Assembly: GCA_022495005.1 (NCBI GenBank)
Contig: JAGYXB010000107.1
Coordinates: 42,668 to 106,667 of the forward strand
Direction of reading: 5' to 3'
DNA length: 64,000 bases
Source of the DNA: Rhyacophila brunnea
Taxonomy: Eukaryota; Arthropoda; Insecta; Trichoptera; Rhyacophilidae
Position numbers and translations under genes: made by a program. Shown here piece by piece: positions 31,832-43,871 of this stretch. The stretch's first letter is position 1. Every line of letters starts with the position of its first letter. Below the pieces are notes generated by a model. The model saw only the letters and a list, made by a program, of their open reading frames with translations, did no database searches and was not told the origin of the DNA.

Positions 31832-32745
31832 TCAGCCTGAATCTATCCACTGCTGGATGAAGGCCTCTTCAAGCTGCTTCCACTGCTCTCGGTCATGTGC
31901 GTTGCGTTGCCACGTACTTGCGCAGAACTTTATCATTTCATCGATCCAGCGGCCTCTAGGTCTACCTTGCGGACGTTTTGTACTTCTTGGATACCACTTG
32001 ATGACTAGATTTGTCCAACGATTGTCTCTTCTTCGAGCTATGTGTCCAGCCCATCTCCATTTAAGGCTTTTAATAATATCTATTACATCGCAAACCCTTA
32101 TCTGCTTCCTTATCCACCCTTTCCTCTCTTTGTCCTTTCGCGTTATGCCCAGCATGCACCTCTCCATACCACGCTGTACTACTCTAAGTTTATGGATCTC
32201 TCTTTTACTTAGGGTCCAGATTTCACACGCATGTTTGCGCTTTGCGCCTTAGGCACAGTGGAAGGTCACTTTTAAAGACATTATTCAGGCGGCCAAAACC
32301 ACTCCAGCCTAGCTTTACTCTGCGAACAATTTCATCAAATAATATACATTCATTTATAGATACTAGTTGTCCCGGATAAATGTAGTGTTTCACCTGTTCG
32401 ACCTGAGTGCCATTGATGAGGATCTCTTTTTGGCCCGCAAAGCAGTTGAACATGACTTTCGTCTTTGTCACATTTATTTTCAGGCTAACTTTGTTGCTTA
32501 CTTCAGCGAGTTCCTGCATTCTGGTTTGGAGGTCTTGTGAAAAATTACTATATGATCGGCAAAGCGTAGATGACTCAAGTATTCTCCATTTATGGGGATT
32601 CCTTGTCATTCCAGTCAAGTTACCTGAATAAGTCTTCAAGGGTAGCTGTAAATAGTTTAGATGACGTTGTATCACCTTGTCGGAAACCTTTGCTGATAGG
32701 TAATCTGCGTGATGGTTTATGTAGATTTACGCTGTTGCGCTACTG
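31832..32745 (-). pseudogene. LINE reverse transcriptase remnant with core motifs
   Basis: Read with frameshifts on the minus strand it gives ISKGFRQGDTTSSKLFTATL, GIPINGEYLSHLRFADHIVI, then KTKVMFNCFAGQKEILINGT and ERCMLGITRKDKERKGW, KWRWAGHIAR and EEAFIQQWIDSG. These are the RQGD and FADD blocks of the polymerase and the family C-terminus. The catalytic FADD has become FADH. At least two frameshifts break it. The 5' endonuclease is missing. Confidence 0.8.
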
Positions 32746-32924
32746 TATATATTATTGAAAATATTTATATAGTGCCCGGGGATTCCTTGATTTCTGATTT
32801 ATCATAATTTGTATTAATATATTAGATTATATTAAAGTTTCATAATATATCATCATGAACATGAGTAATTAAGTCAGTTTTTGTGTTTTGCATGTCCTTT
32901 ATTTATTTATTTATTATTTCGTCT

Positions 32925-33170
32925 CTCTTCTGGCAGAACACACTAACTGGAGAATATTAGTTTTGAGTAATTTGACTTTGAAGTTGTTAAAATGTTTGAA
33001 ATGGTCTATCATGTGAGTTTATTAAGTAATCGTAAGAAGGATGACTTTAAAATAAATACTGTTTATTTATTAAGAAGGTTTCCAGACGGTAAAGTTTGAA
33101 ATAAGGAACATTTTGGAATAACTAACTCAATATGTCATTTTTTTGCCAAAACAGTGACGATATATTATGC
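32925..33170 (+). mobile_element. CTGGCAGAACACA-ended MITE, copy 1
   Basis: It starts CTTCTGGCAGAACACACTAA and is collinear, in reverse, with 37485-37740. The right end is worn (the word CCAAAACAGTGACGA replaces TGCCAGAACAGTGACGA of 42550-42655). Confidence 0.65.
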
Positions 33171-34059
33171 CACATTGGAAAATCACTGTTATGCTATAGT
33201 AGTGTTTAAGGAATAAATCAATATGAGTAATAAACTAAGTATTGTATAAAAATAAAACAACATTACGAAACCTCAGCAAGATGGCGACCTACATTTTCAT
33301 TGGAGGAGAAAGTGTAGGGTAGGTACATATTTTATGGTAATTAGTGTTATGATAAATTATATTATTGTTCAATAATTAGGTAGATAAACAGCATTTTACT
33401 AATCCCCGCTGTCAAGTGAGCAGGCTTGTAGTCTAAAACAAAGAATGAATGGAATATATTATATGGGGCACCTAATTATTATTCCTTTGTAGGTATTATT
33501 ATGCCTTGTAAAGACTTCCTAGCAGCAGAGAAAAGCATTCTCTCGTTTTAATTTTCTTCAAGCTTTGGTGTTTTCCGGTGTGCATTACGATTTTTCACAT
33601 GAAAACAATGCGGATTTTGGTCTACGTAATTGTGTTAATTATTTGTGAGCTTGTAAATAGGATTTTTAAATGTGTTGCCGCTAAATGAATTTAAGCAAAA
33701 CAATGTTTTAATTAAATAAAAAAAACCTTTTTATAATACATAAAGTCTGCCTTTCTTTAAAAAAATGATATTAACTGTGGGTACATACTAAAGTTAGAGT
33801 TACAATTCCAGGATCCCGTTAGATTACTAGAAACGAAAGTCCTGGATCGAACATAAAATCATGAATTTCGCGGTATTTCAAGATTAAGTACTTCATAGAT
33901 TTTTTTTACTTTAATTTAACGTACCTAATTGGCCGGTTTATAGATTTTTAAACATACGGTTAATATACTAATTTTTTCAGGATTACACATTCGATTAGGA
34001 ATAATATTCGTAATAATTATAAAACTTTGTACGAGTAAATTATCAATGAGTATCGCACT
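33171..34059. other. Intron sequence, nothing recognised
   Basis: AT-rich, no features seen. Confidence 0.4.
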
Positions 34060-34440
34060 GTTAAGGCTATACCTCAGCTGATGCATGGTCTAAAAAGATC
34101 GTAAATATGCGACGCGCGGATTGTGCAAATGACGCGTGCCGAACGAAACTTAAATTGTCATAAAAATTCAACATGCGTCCATTTAGTGTTATGTTTATTG
34201 TTATATTAGTAGTAATATTAATATATTCATTGACATGTTTTCTTTTTCGAGTACATGAATAACATCTTTACACGATATAAGAATATATTCGTCCGACGCC
34301 ATCACAAAACAAATTGACATGCTCACACCTCTCTGCGCTCGCCGATTGGCGACGAGTGCGAAATTTCGTCCCACCTGTTGTTGGAAATTATTTGCCGTTT
34401 CACTTATGTATGCTCTTAAATAATGTAGTCTTTTTAATAA
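34060..34440 (+). repeat. LINE 3' family, deleted copy
   Basis: It starts TAAGGCTATACCTCAGCTGA and matches 640-770 and then 2735-2945, lacking the zinc-knuckle coding part. Confidence 0.6.
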
Positions 34441-35760
34441 TATCTTATAAATGTACTTATAGAATTAAAAATTTTCCTAAATTTTATGTCTGAAACGTGC
34501 ACGAGTTTTCTGCGCACATCTAATAAAAAAACATTATTCTGAAATTGATGGCAGATGAACGAAATAAATGAAAGTCGAATTACTGTTATTCGCATAACGC
34601 TCTGAAAAATAATTATGAATTTAATTATACATGCATATTATATTACATTGTACATATTTAAAGGTAGCCATTATCAATTGTGAAAATAATATTTTTACAT
34701 ACGCATGATAGTGGTAAAAAAATAATGATGGAACTAGGTGCCAATTTTTTAGGCCAATATTGAGCAATTTTACGTGGTTCATATTCATGACCAGAATTAC
34801 CATATGGCTAAAGTGGCTATGGCCAAAGAACCACGAATCAGTAGGTGGCTTATATCGCAAAATAAACCGAAAAAAATGTCGAATGATGGGAAATATGGGA
34901 AGAAAAATTACCTACATTTCCAAATGCTCGGATTGATTGAGAGAGGTCGTTTGCCATATTGTCATAAATGAAAAAAATATTTAGGTACGCAACACTATTA
35001 ATTGGCCAAAATCGATTAAGTTAAATTGTTTTAATATCAACAAAGCCTGAATATAAATAATTATAAAAAATAGATTTAAGATAGGTACCTACATTGTAAT
35101 TGCGTATAATTAATTAATGAATCCGGCACTGGGCACTTTTCAATATTAAAACTGCCAGCATAAAGTTCTTAATGATTGACGAGAATTTAGATATTTTTCG
35201 TATATTTTTCGATGGATTTTCCAATTAGTAAAATTATATTTTATCAGTACGAGGCAGTTTTTCCTGGATTAAATTCAATAATAAGCTAAAATGTGTCCCC
35301 GAAATCGGCGAAGTATTTATTTTAATATTTTTACAAACTTAATGATTTTTACAATATTATTTATTTCTTTATTTGTAATAATTATGATTTGATTCCATGA
35401 ATTATAGGTCAGGTCTCTATGAAATCTTCATATAGTGTAAAAAATAATACCAAATACTTACATTACAAAGGAAATATTAGGAGAATTGGTTTCATTATAA
35501 CAACAATGGTTTCCAAATATGTGCTTTCATATATTATTATTATTGAAAGCGATTCAAGAGCTTTGAGATCGTTTAAGTGAATAAACAATAACTGAATGAA
35601 TCTCAGAGATTTAGATTAAAGAATAATATTAATCTTATATTTTCATTATTCGATATGAAAATTATTTTATTATAATAATAGCTACACAAGTAATATTTAA
35701 ATGTTTGAATTTATTTACGTACCTACTTGGAAAGATTTTGTATTAAACATAATGTTATGT
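34441..35760. other. Intron sequence, nothing recognised
   Basis: A 65-codon frame at 34774-34971 has no recognisable domain or conservation signal and is probably chance. Confidence 0.4.
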
Positions 35761-35769
35761 GTGTTTTTG

Positions 35770-35995
35770 CGGGTTGTTGATTACCATTTGAACATTATTA
35801 CGTTTTCAATATTATCAATGGTATTGTTGGCTCATCAAACTTACTCCGAAGGATGTGTTTATTGTTCATCAAAATTACGCGAAACCACACTTTGTAGCAT
35901 GTCAGTTGTGGTGATTCTAGTTTATACGAAACCCTTTTATTCGGCGCTCTTATTTACATTATGATATTTATTTCTCCATCGTAGATCCGTTCAAT
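35770..35995 (+). pseudogene. Jockey-like reverse transcriptase C-terminal scrap
   Basis: The DNA is parallel to 58400-58600 (TATCAATGG...CTTACTC and the tract around ATTACGCGAAACCA). In one frame it reads INGIVGSSNLLRR-like residues with stops. A MITE follows at once. Confidence 0.5.
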
Positions 35996-36002
35996 AATTT
36001 TA

Positions 36003-36360
36003 GCGCCTAGTTTCAAAAGCCCCTAAAAAGATTTTAGGTAGTTCTGAGAAAAATGATTTTAGGTATCTAGTTTTGAGAAAAATGAAAAAATACTCAAATC
36101 TATTAAATCTGTGTACTTATTTATTTTTTACTTCGTACATTCTAAAGAATATTTTAGCTTAATTTGAGGGGTATTTGAAAAGCACATCCAATCATTTTAG
36201 CGAGTTTTGAAATTTACCCTAATTTTTGATCATACGTATTGACGGTTTTTGGCGATTTTTAAAGTTCAATCTTTAGCCATCATAAAGATAACAAAAATAC
36301 CCATCTAAATACATATTTAACTCAAAAATTAAAAAAATCATTTTTGGGGCACTTACGTCT
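36003..36360. mobile_element. AGCGCCTAGTTTCAAAAGCC MITE, one-ended copy
   Basis: The left end AGCGCCTAGTTTCAAAAGCC and the interior (TTACCCTAATTTTTGATCAT) match 57834-58173. The right inverted end is missing. Confidence 0.65.
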
Positions 36361-36534
36361 TTTCTCTTTCAATATTATTCTCTTTTTAACATATACATAT
36401 GTAAATGTAAAAGTGTTACCCTTTTGTATAAGTATACTTATTCGATATTCTTTTTTTTTCTATTTTATGTTTTTCTTAATTTATGTCTTGTAAGGAAACT
36501 TTCATGTTTGCAATATGTTCTCTTTAATCTATTT

Positions 36535-37030
36535 TACAACGTTTTTACTAGCTTGTATTCTTGTTGTTGTTTGACCAGTACAAATTTTGTAATCAATTTT
36601 TAACTAACTTCTCGACTAGCTAGACATTTGAAACTTTAAAAATATATGATAACACGATGCCAATGCCTTTAAGTAGGATTGAATTCATTTTCAGTTAATT
36701 CTGTTTTGTATGAAAAGTTATTTCGCAAGAAATCCGTAATCCAATCCACTATTATTGGTTGCTAAGGGAGTGATACTAGCAACTAAATTATGAATATATA
36801 CGTGCGTTACTATGGAAATCAAAATGACATTTCAGTATTCTATATTAATTGTTTGTTTGTTTCTAAATAGCAAAAAAAAAAATGATTTGTTAACAATTGC
36901 CTTATTTGTCCTAAATTATTAATACATAGAATTGCCAAGTTTATATGATTCAACAGAAAATTTAGAAACGTGGTAGGTATATAAAAAGTTCTTTTTATCT
37001 TGTAATTATTTATATATATATTATTTAAAA
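36535..37030 (+). mobile_element. AACGTT-ended MITE, copy
   Basis: It runs from TTTACAACGTTTTTACTAGC to AAAGTTCTTTTTATCTTGTA with the family core. Confidence 0.7.
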
Positions 37031-37484
37031 TCAATGTAACTGTTTGTTTTCCTTAATAAAATAAAAACTGGAATTATGACCTTTGGCAAGTCTTAGTCTC
37101 CTCTAAAAGCTTATGACGTAGAACTACATATAAATATCTAATTATCTCTTTATAAAATATCCAAAAAAAATGTTAGAATCGATTGTAACGTTTCAAAAGA
37201 TAAATACAGCGAAATTTAATTTATACCACTGTTCGGACAAAGGGGTTTCATGACGGCATACACTTCGTTTAAACCGATCAAATCAACGAACCTCTACCCC
37301 ATTCATTGGCATGCAATTCAGTCGAATTTACACTCTTCGAACATTTTTTTTTATCGCGTGGAGCCTTTGTGGAGTACCTCAAATTAAATTCGCAGACCAG
37401 GTTCATTGGATTTAAAATATCATTGATATTTTACTCACCGAGTCGCCAGTTCAAAATGCGGCTATTTTATTTCAAATATTACGT
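37031..37484. other. Intron sequence, nothing recognised
   Basis: No exon or paired ends seen. The tract 37290-37390 has mixed base composition but no supported frame. Confidence 0.35.
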
Positions 37485-37740
37485 TCTGGCAGAAGACACT
37501 AATTCTAAAAAAATACATATTGAGTTAGTTATACCAAAATGTTCCTTATTTTAAACTTTACCGTCTGAAAACCATATTAATAAATAAACAGTCTTTATTT
37601 TAAAGTCATCCTTTTAACGATTACTTAATAAACTCACATGATAGACCATTTCAAACATTTTAACAGCTTCAAAGTCAAATTACTCAAAACTAGTATTCTC
37701 CAGTTAGTGTGTTCTGCCAGAACAGAGACAATTAATTTTC
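37485..37740 (-). mobile_element. CTGGCAGAA-ended MITE, copy 2
   Basis: It begins ACGTTCTGGCAGAAGACACT and ends TGTTCTGCCAGAACAGAGAC, so the ends are inverted copies of each other. Confidence 0.7.
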
Positions 37741-37819
37741 ATTATTATTTTAAAACACAATATGGTCGTGCGATACAAATTTTTGATACTCGACAGTTTA
37801 ATAATTTTAGTGAATGAAT

Positions 37820-38255
37820 TAAAATAATTACAAGAAAAAAAGAACTTTTTATATACAACGTTTTTAAATTTTCTGATGAATTATTATGCTCAATATGCTT
37901 AAACTTGTACTTGATATGAAGTAAATAAAAAACAAAAAAAACAAATATAGAATACTGAAATGTCATTGTGATTTCCATAGTAACGCACGTATATATTAAT
38001 AATTCAGTTGCTATGACCTCCCCCTTAGGATTTTTCTGAAATAACTTTCCATACAAAACAGAATTAACTGAAAATGAATTCAATTCTGCTTAAAGATGGC
38101 TAAAAGTATTAAAAGAATTCATTGGCATCGTGTTCTGATATATTCTAAAAGTTTCAAGTATCTAGCTAGTCGGGAAGTTGGTTAAAATCGGTTGCAAGAT
38201 TTGTACTGGACAAACAACCACCATACAAACAAGAAAAAAAACGTTGTAAAATACA
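37820..38255 (-). mobile_element. AACGTT-ended MITE, copy
   Basis: Its ends are ATACAACGTTTTTAAATTTT and AAAAAAACGTTGTAAAATAC, with the family core. Confidence 0.7.
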
Positions 38256-38745
38256 AATAATCGCTAAAATACATTGAATACTCTTAACCACCATTTGAAA
38301 AACGCTTCTGTAGACTCTACATCTGAACGACAGCTAACTAATTGATATCGAATAATCAACAACAATGCAGTTACAAGATATACATCATACAATGGTTTGT
38401 CCTCAGTTAACCAATCAAGCCTTTATTGCAATGAATATAAGCAAAATAAAATTGGGTACATCGGTACTACTACTACTAGGTTATATATTTTTAATTTAAG
38501 TCTTTCTTTATGCTTTAACGGATTGTGTACGTGGGTCATTTAAGTCATCACATATTCTCTGAAATCACACAGTATGATACCTAATAGCTAGGTACTCTTG
38601 TTCCAATTCGGCCATATATATGGTATTTTCGGGTTTCGGATATATATGTATTTATCATTTGTTGAATCACGTAAGTTCACTTACTAAATAGTATATAATA
38701 TACTTTGAATCGAAGCAAGTCTGGAAATTTGCCCATATATCATTC
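38256..38745. other. Intron sequence, nothing recognised
   Basis: AT-rich, no features seen. Confidence 0.4.
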
Positions 38746-39027
38746 ATTGTTGTTTTAATTTAATAAAACGCATTTTTTTGTAGTACTTATTCCATTTTTA
38801 ATCAATATATTAGGACCGGTTTCGTCCGTCTTAGAGGGACATTTTCAACTGTAGTTGAGCTGAGCTGGGCTTTGAACTGAGTTGAAAATGTCCCTCTGAG
38901 GCGGACAAAACCGGTCTTAATCTATTGATTAAAAGTGGAATAAGTACTAAAAAAATTGCGTTTTATTAAATTAAAACAACAATACAATGCAGTTCCACCA
39001 TGAATTGACAGTTAACAAAATAAAAGA
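38746..39027. mobile_element. Fold-back element with about 115-bp arms
   Basis: The left arm begins ATTGTTGTTTTAATTTAATA at 38746. The right arm ends in its complement at 38983. The arms share GACCGGTTTCGTCCG and AGGGACATTTTCAACT and meet at a loop of a few bases around 38862-38872. Comparison with 52705-52981 shows the element extends to about 39027 on the right. Confidence 0.75.
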
Positions 39028-39569
39028 AACATAATATATTATCATTCACCGGTTTACATAGAACCAGTTGAAATAAGACAAGTATCGATATCAAGTTTTC
39101 TCAATATGAATTAAATAATATAAACGCCAAAATCATAAGAGATGCTGTCAAGATCATGTAGGTACTGGAATAGTTTAAGTTTTTGATACATAGATTTCTA
39201 GGCCTAATGACAAATGATTAATAGAACGTACGTGATATTATATCCATTGACTTGTCCATGGCATTTTCTTACGAACAAAATCTTAGTATTACAGATAAAC
39301 TTAGAGAAGAAACCATACAAAACTTTAACTCAGCTTTGCGTTAATAACCGTTGACACAATCTATAAAAAGTTCATTTAACTACGTAATTTTTTAATATAA
39401 CTGAATATAATATACGGATATCTGCAGACTAATAATTAGTAGGTATATTAAAATATAATGCTGTGAAGACATGAACCTGGTATTGTAATGATAGTGGTTA
39501 TTGCAATGTAGATAGATAGTATTTTTCAACCACATTAATAAATACTTATATAATATATATTGTCTAGTT
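39028..39569. other. Intron sequence, nothing recognised
   Basis: AT-rich, no features seen. Confidence 0.4.
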
Positions 39570-39579
39570 ATTTTACAAC

Positions 39580-39940
39580 GTATCCGGAAATTTGTACGTA
39601 AACAGTTCACCGCAGGACACTTATTCGTGCGCCGCAGTACGTGAAACATGAGTTCGTGTAACATTTCACCATGGAGTATATTTATACACGTATGCTACAA
39701 TATGTGGTGAATTTTATGAGATTTCTTTACTAGGTTAGGTTAGGGTTAATCTAATTGGAACAGTTCTATTTTCAAACTATCGCCGCATTTTGTAATATAC
39801 GTACAAATGTATTCCACGGTGAAATGTTCAACGAAGAACTCGTCATTTGATAAAATGATATACAAACTCATGTTTCACGTACTGCGGCGCACGAATAAGT
39901 GTCCCACGATGAACTGCATACGTACAACTTACATGTAACC
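39580..39940. mobile_element. Inverted-repeat element with 10-bp flanking direct repeat
   Basis: The arms share GGACACTTATTCGTGCGCCG and CAGTACGTGAAACATGAGTT in inverse orientation, about 110 bp each. ATTTTACAAC flanks both sides (39570-39579, 39941-39950). A 9-11-bp duplication is typical of Mutator-like elements; that assignment is inference. The centre contains TAGGTTAGGTTAGGGTTAA. Confidence 0.65.
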
Positions 39941-40299
39941 ATTTTACAACATACACACTCGTTAGCTGACTAAAACAACAACAACATGCAATAATCAATC
40001 TTAGTCCAATACTATTTTTTTTAATATACTCCAATATAGTTTTTTTTCAACTACCTTAAATATAGATATTAATTACTTATATGTTTAACGAAATAATGAT
40101 TTTTTATGAGTCAACCCAGATATCAACGTGCAGGGTTGCTTGCGAGACTCCATTTATAGTGCTGCGTTCAAAGTCTATTTTTTGATATTTTGTATTCAAA
40201 AAGAGAAAGATATTGCCGATGACATGTAATGAAAACCACAGGTAAATATAATAATTTAAGTATCAATCTAAATACAAAGGATATTATGAATTCGCTAAG

Positions 40300-40685
40300 C
40301 TGGACGCTAAACCGAGAGATGTCACGGTGACTGGAAGCTTTCGAGATGTGTCTGTATAGACGCATCCTCACAATTCCTTGGAATGACCGGGTGACAAATC
40401 GAATGGGGAAGGACCGAGAAGTTCTACGTAGTATCAAAACCAGGAAACTACAGTACCTCGGTCACATTATGAGAGGACAAAAATACACCATTCCCCAACA
40501 TTCAAGGAAAGATCAAAGGGAAGCGTAGCTGAGGACGGCGCCGCATTTCGTGACTTAAGAACCTCCGTGATTGGTATGAGTGCAGCTCTATTAAACTGTT
40601 CCGGGTAGCAGACGACAAAGAAAAGATCGCCTTGATGGTGGCCGACCTCCGCTAGGGGATGGCACAATAAGAAGAAGAATGAATT
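40300..40685 (+). pseudogene. RTE-like LINE C-terminus ending in AAG repeats
   Basis: It reads FEMCLYRRILTIPWNDRVTN and KTRKLQYLGHIMRGQKY, then, after stops, ALLNCSG and the 3' tail AATAAGAAGAAGAA. This is the post-polymerase domain of a common insect LINE. There are several frame breaks. Confidence 0.7.
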
Positions 40686-40904
40686 CAAGGATGAATGTTA
40701 AACAGGGCTAGAAGTCTGAGATATATAATAATTATATGCGCTAATTTGCAATGAGTTGGAGTATTACATAATATTGCAACGAAATTTCTATTTACTTGAA
40801 AATTAATTGGTCAATAAAGAATGAATTAGAATTTAAGACATAGAGTGTTTCACTTTTTTTAGGTAAGGAACCCCGACTAAATATAGTTATATAATGTCAA
40901 AAAG

Positions 40905-41465
40905 TTTATTAAAGCGCCAGTCTGAGGCGAAAGATCTTGGCATAATTTTTGACTCTTAATTATCAAACCATTCAAGAATTCAAATGTCATACGAGCGTAG
41001 TATTCTTGAATATGGGTGTATTATCTGGAGTCCTTATGAAGTTTCCTACAAGCTTATTTTAGAGCGCGTCCTTTTTTCAAGGCATGCGCGCTTTTCACTC
41101 ACTTGAATCACGTAGATCACTTCTGCTCTTGATACATTTTTTCCTTTTTCCCATCACGAGGGGTGGTTTCCAATCCTGGCGTCATAAAGAATTAAAATTT
41201 ATATATGCCTATTAATTTAATTACCTACGTGGTCGCAGCCATGTTCTATTCTGGGTCAGAACTGTTTCCTTGAGTCAAACCTATCAGGCACCATTAGCGA
41301 AGGGTACAAGACTAGTGAATACGCTCCTTAAATACATAGAAATTTTCTGTGTAAATACTGTGAATTTTGTTTTTGAAACTTTATTTTATTGTATAAAATT
41401 CATTATCCTTTTTTTATTCTTCTTTCTTGTGAAAGTAATATTTGTGATGTTGTGAAAATTTTGTT
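40905..41465 (+). pseudogene. Jockey-like reverse transcriptase C-terminus
   Basis: Plus-strand reading gives AKDLGIIFDS, then YERSILEYGCIIWSPYEVSY and LILERVLFSRHAR, and at 41270 LSQTYQAPLAKGTRLVNTLL followed by IEIF. These are the (K/R)DLG-x-x-FD, EYG-x-(I/V)-W-P and terminal IDIF-like blocks of Jockey elements. Internal deletions join them. The 3' UTR ends in an A-rich run about 45 bases from the SCYL2 exon. Confidence 0.7.
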
Positions 41466-41509
41466 TTCTTAATTAAATAAATATAAAGAATAAGAAAAAA
41501 ATAAATGAC

Positions 41510-41644
41510 CTGCAACAATCCATAGCGCATCTCCATGTCGATGAAGTAGTACTCCTTAGCGTGCTGTGGACGAGGGAGTGGAGGCCCTCCCGGGGCGCTG
41601 GCCCCCGTTACTGGTGGTCCTACGCATGGGCCGCCTCCTGCCTC
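41510..41644 (-). CDS. SCYL2: SCYL2 pseudokinase exon (hinge and alpha-D/E region)
   Basis: This 135-nt minus-strand exon is exactly 45 codons and phase 0 at both ends. It follows a TTTACCAG acceptor. The donor is GTCATT, weaker than consensus. The first 26 residues are a Gly/Pro-rich linker (EAGGGPCVGPPVTGASAPGG then PPLPRPQ). The last 19, HAKEYYFIDMEMRYGLLQ, match the SCYL2 segment ahead of the alpha-E helix (YGLLQ), which continues without a gap into ITEALTFLH of the next exon. The linker occupies the place of a longer or shorter loop in other SCYL2 proteins. The exon is far GC-richer than its surroundings. Confidence 0.85.
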
Positions 41645-41789
41645 CTGGTAAATATAAAATGATTAATTATTTTTGAGTATACATATACATATTTAAAAAG
41701 GTCAGAAACTTAGTTCGAAAAACCTCCTAGAAAACAATCTTGTTGACATAGTGAGATTCGAAAACACATAACTTGGTTTTTACGAGGAA

Positions 41790-42325
41790 GATGGGACTGA
41801 CTGAATTTGCTCGTTATAAGCGGTACTCGTTATATCAGAGAATAAGTATTTTTAAATGAGCGGTCACATAACAAAAAAATACGAAAAAAACGTCGAAAAT
41901 AAAAAATCTGAAAACCATCGTAAAAATCCCCGAAACAAGCATGGCCTTCATAAACTTAAAAAGAAGTTGTTTATTGAAATGAACGCTGGTAGGTATCTAC
42001 GGACTTCACAAACCTTGAATTTTTCAACCATGTGCGTTGATACTTTTTCATTATTGTCGGCGAAAAAACAATTTAGACTTAGTGACATAAACTTAATCCG
42101 TCCCCGGCGGCATCCTGTCCGATCGGATTTTATTGCTTAGAGTCGAAATATTTTTAAACGATCGACCCATTAACAGTATTTTAGCTCGGTATATCCGATA
42201 AGTTGCTCGTTATAAATGTGAATAAATGTATGGAGAAAATCATAAACCAAATGTCAACGAATGTTTCCTCATTACATCCGAGATCTCGCTATGCCCGAGA
42301 TCGTAATAATCGAGTTCGACTGTAA
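41790..42325. mobile_element. pogo/mariner-like element remnant
   Basis: The right end, inverted, is ACAGTCGAACTCGATTATTA and matches 3090-3240. The left region has TGCTCGTTATAAGCGG, and a related GCTCGTTATAAATG word occurs near 42205. A 94-codon basic frame at 41856-42140 shows no transposase motif I can name. Confidence 0.4.
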
Positions 42326-42369
42326 TATGTTGCTTGGAAATGACTGAATTGTCTGTTTCTTTGCATTAA

Positions 42370-42490
42370 GGTCCGACGTGCTCAGCATGGGTCAAAATGG
42401 AGCTTTTTTCTATTTTCAATGCATGATCCTGGACATACCTTAAACGTTGTAGATAATCTATTTTTGTAATTTTGAAGCTTAATTATCTTT
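42370..42490 (-). repeat. TTAA-abutting repeat, end fragment
   Basis: It begins GGTCCGACGTGCTCAGCATG directly after TTAA (42366-42369) and matches the outer end of the 16595-17278 family. Confidence 0.6.
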
Positions 42491-42549
42491 TATATTTATT
42501 TTAAATTTAATTTTAAATTTAAAATTAAATTTTATTTTATTTATTAATA

Positions 42550-42655
42550 AAGTTTCCAGACGGTTAAGTTTGAAATAAGGAACATTTTGGTATAACTAAC
42601 TCAATATGTCATTTTTTCGAATCAGTGTCTTCTGCCAGAACAGTGACGACTTATT
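42550..42655 (+). repeat. CTGGCAGAA MITE, end fragment
   Basis: It contains TTTCCAGACGGTTAAGTTTG and ends CTTCTGCCAGAACAGTGACG. Confidence 0.6.
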
Positions 42656-43059
42656 TATTTGATAAGAGTATAAACACTAGCTTAGTAATATTCTATATAT
42701 TATATATATTGAGAAAAAACACGTGACGTGAGAAATTATTCTCACGTCTCAGAAGTGAGATCGTGAGTTATGAATCAATCACGGATTAACACTACATAAG
42801 CACAGATTATTTTATTGAAGATGATTAAACACTAAACGAGACGAATATAATAATTTCAGTAGTGAATATATCGTTAACGCCCACCTACCATAATATAAAG
42901 GTCGAAAACGAAGAATTATAATAATACATAAATATATAATAATATATTATTAAGGTGAATGAACCATATAGCCGAACATATAAAGATTGCAGTTTGAGAT
43001 AATTTACATTGAAAAGTTTTTTTTTATTAATCAAGAGGCATGATTCTAAAAATATTAAA
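42656..43059. other. Intron sequence, nothing recognised
   Basis: AT-rich. A short imperfect inverted repeat around 42718-42765 (CACGTGACGTGAGAAA...TCTCACGTCTCAG) is the only structure seen. Confidence 0.4.
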
Positions 43060-43535
43060 AATATATAATTACAAGATAAAAAGAACTTTTTAAATTTTCT
43101 GTTGAATCATATAAACTTGACTTGACTAGCTAAACGATCAAAAAAAAAATGTACTTGATATAAATACTGAATAAATATAGAATACTGAAATGTCATTTTG
43201 ACATTTCATATTGATTTCCATAGTAACATACGTATATATTAATAATTTAGTTGCTAGTACCACTCCCTTAGCAACCAATAATAGTGGATTGGATTACGGA
43301 TTTCTTGCGGAATAACTTTCCATACAAAACAGAATTGACTGAAAATGAATTCAATTCTAGTTAAAGATGGCTAAAAGTATTAAAAGAATGCATTGGCATC
43401 GTATTCTGATATATTCTAAAAGTTTAAAATATCTAGCTAGTCGGGAAGTTAGTTAAAAATCGATTGCAAGATTTGTACTGGATAAACAACCACCGGACAA
43501 ACAAGAATACGACCTAATAAAAACGTTGTAAAATA
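43060..43535 (-). mobile_element. AACGTT-ended MITE, copy
   Basis: It runs from TAATTACAAGATAAAAAGAA to CTAATAAAAACGTTGTAAAA. It is among the best-preserved copies of the family. Confidence 0.75.
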
Positions 43536-43871
43536 GTTTTATCTAGTCTTTTTTAAATTTTTGTTTATGCAACGAAAATATTTTTGAAAAATTCATAGTT
43601 TAATTAAAATTTAATTAATTTCTTCAATAAAAATGTGTACAAAAAACTTTTTATTTGCATGAAAATTTTATATGATTCGATCGAGTATTGATTTATTTTG
43701 ATTTACTTATAACAATTTATATTATCAATAAACTGACTCAAAAATACTAGTTGCAATTTTTCATTCAAATTAAATCATTGTATAATATATAATATCGTTA
43801 TTGAGATTTAGAAGAATAGGAAATTTTTTCATCACTTGTATATGACAGACTGAGTACCTATAACATTGTTA

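Noticed and set aside
34774..34971. 65-codon open frame
   Set aside because: No recognisable domain, no splice context and composition close to that of the AT-rich background.
41856..42140. 94-codon basic frame as a pogo transposase N-terminus
   Set aside because: No helix-turn-helix or CENP-B-type motif could be recognised; it stays within the element call.
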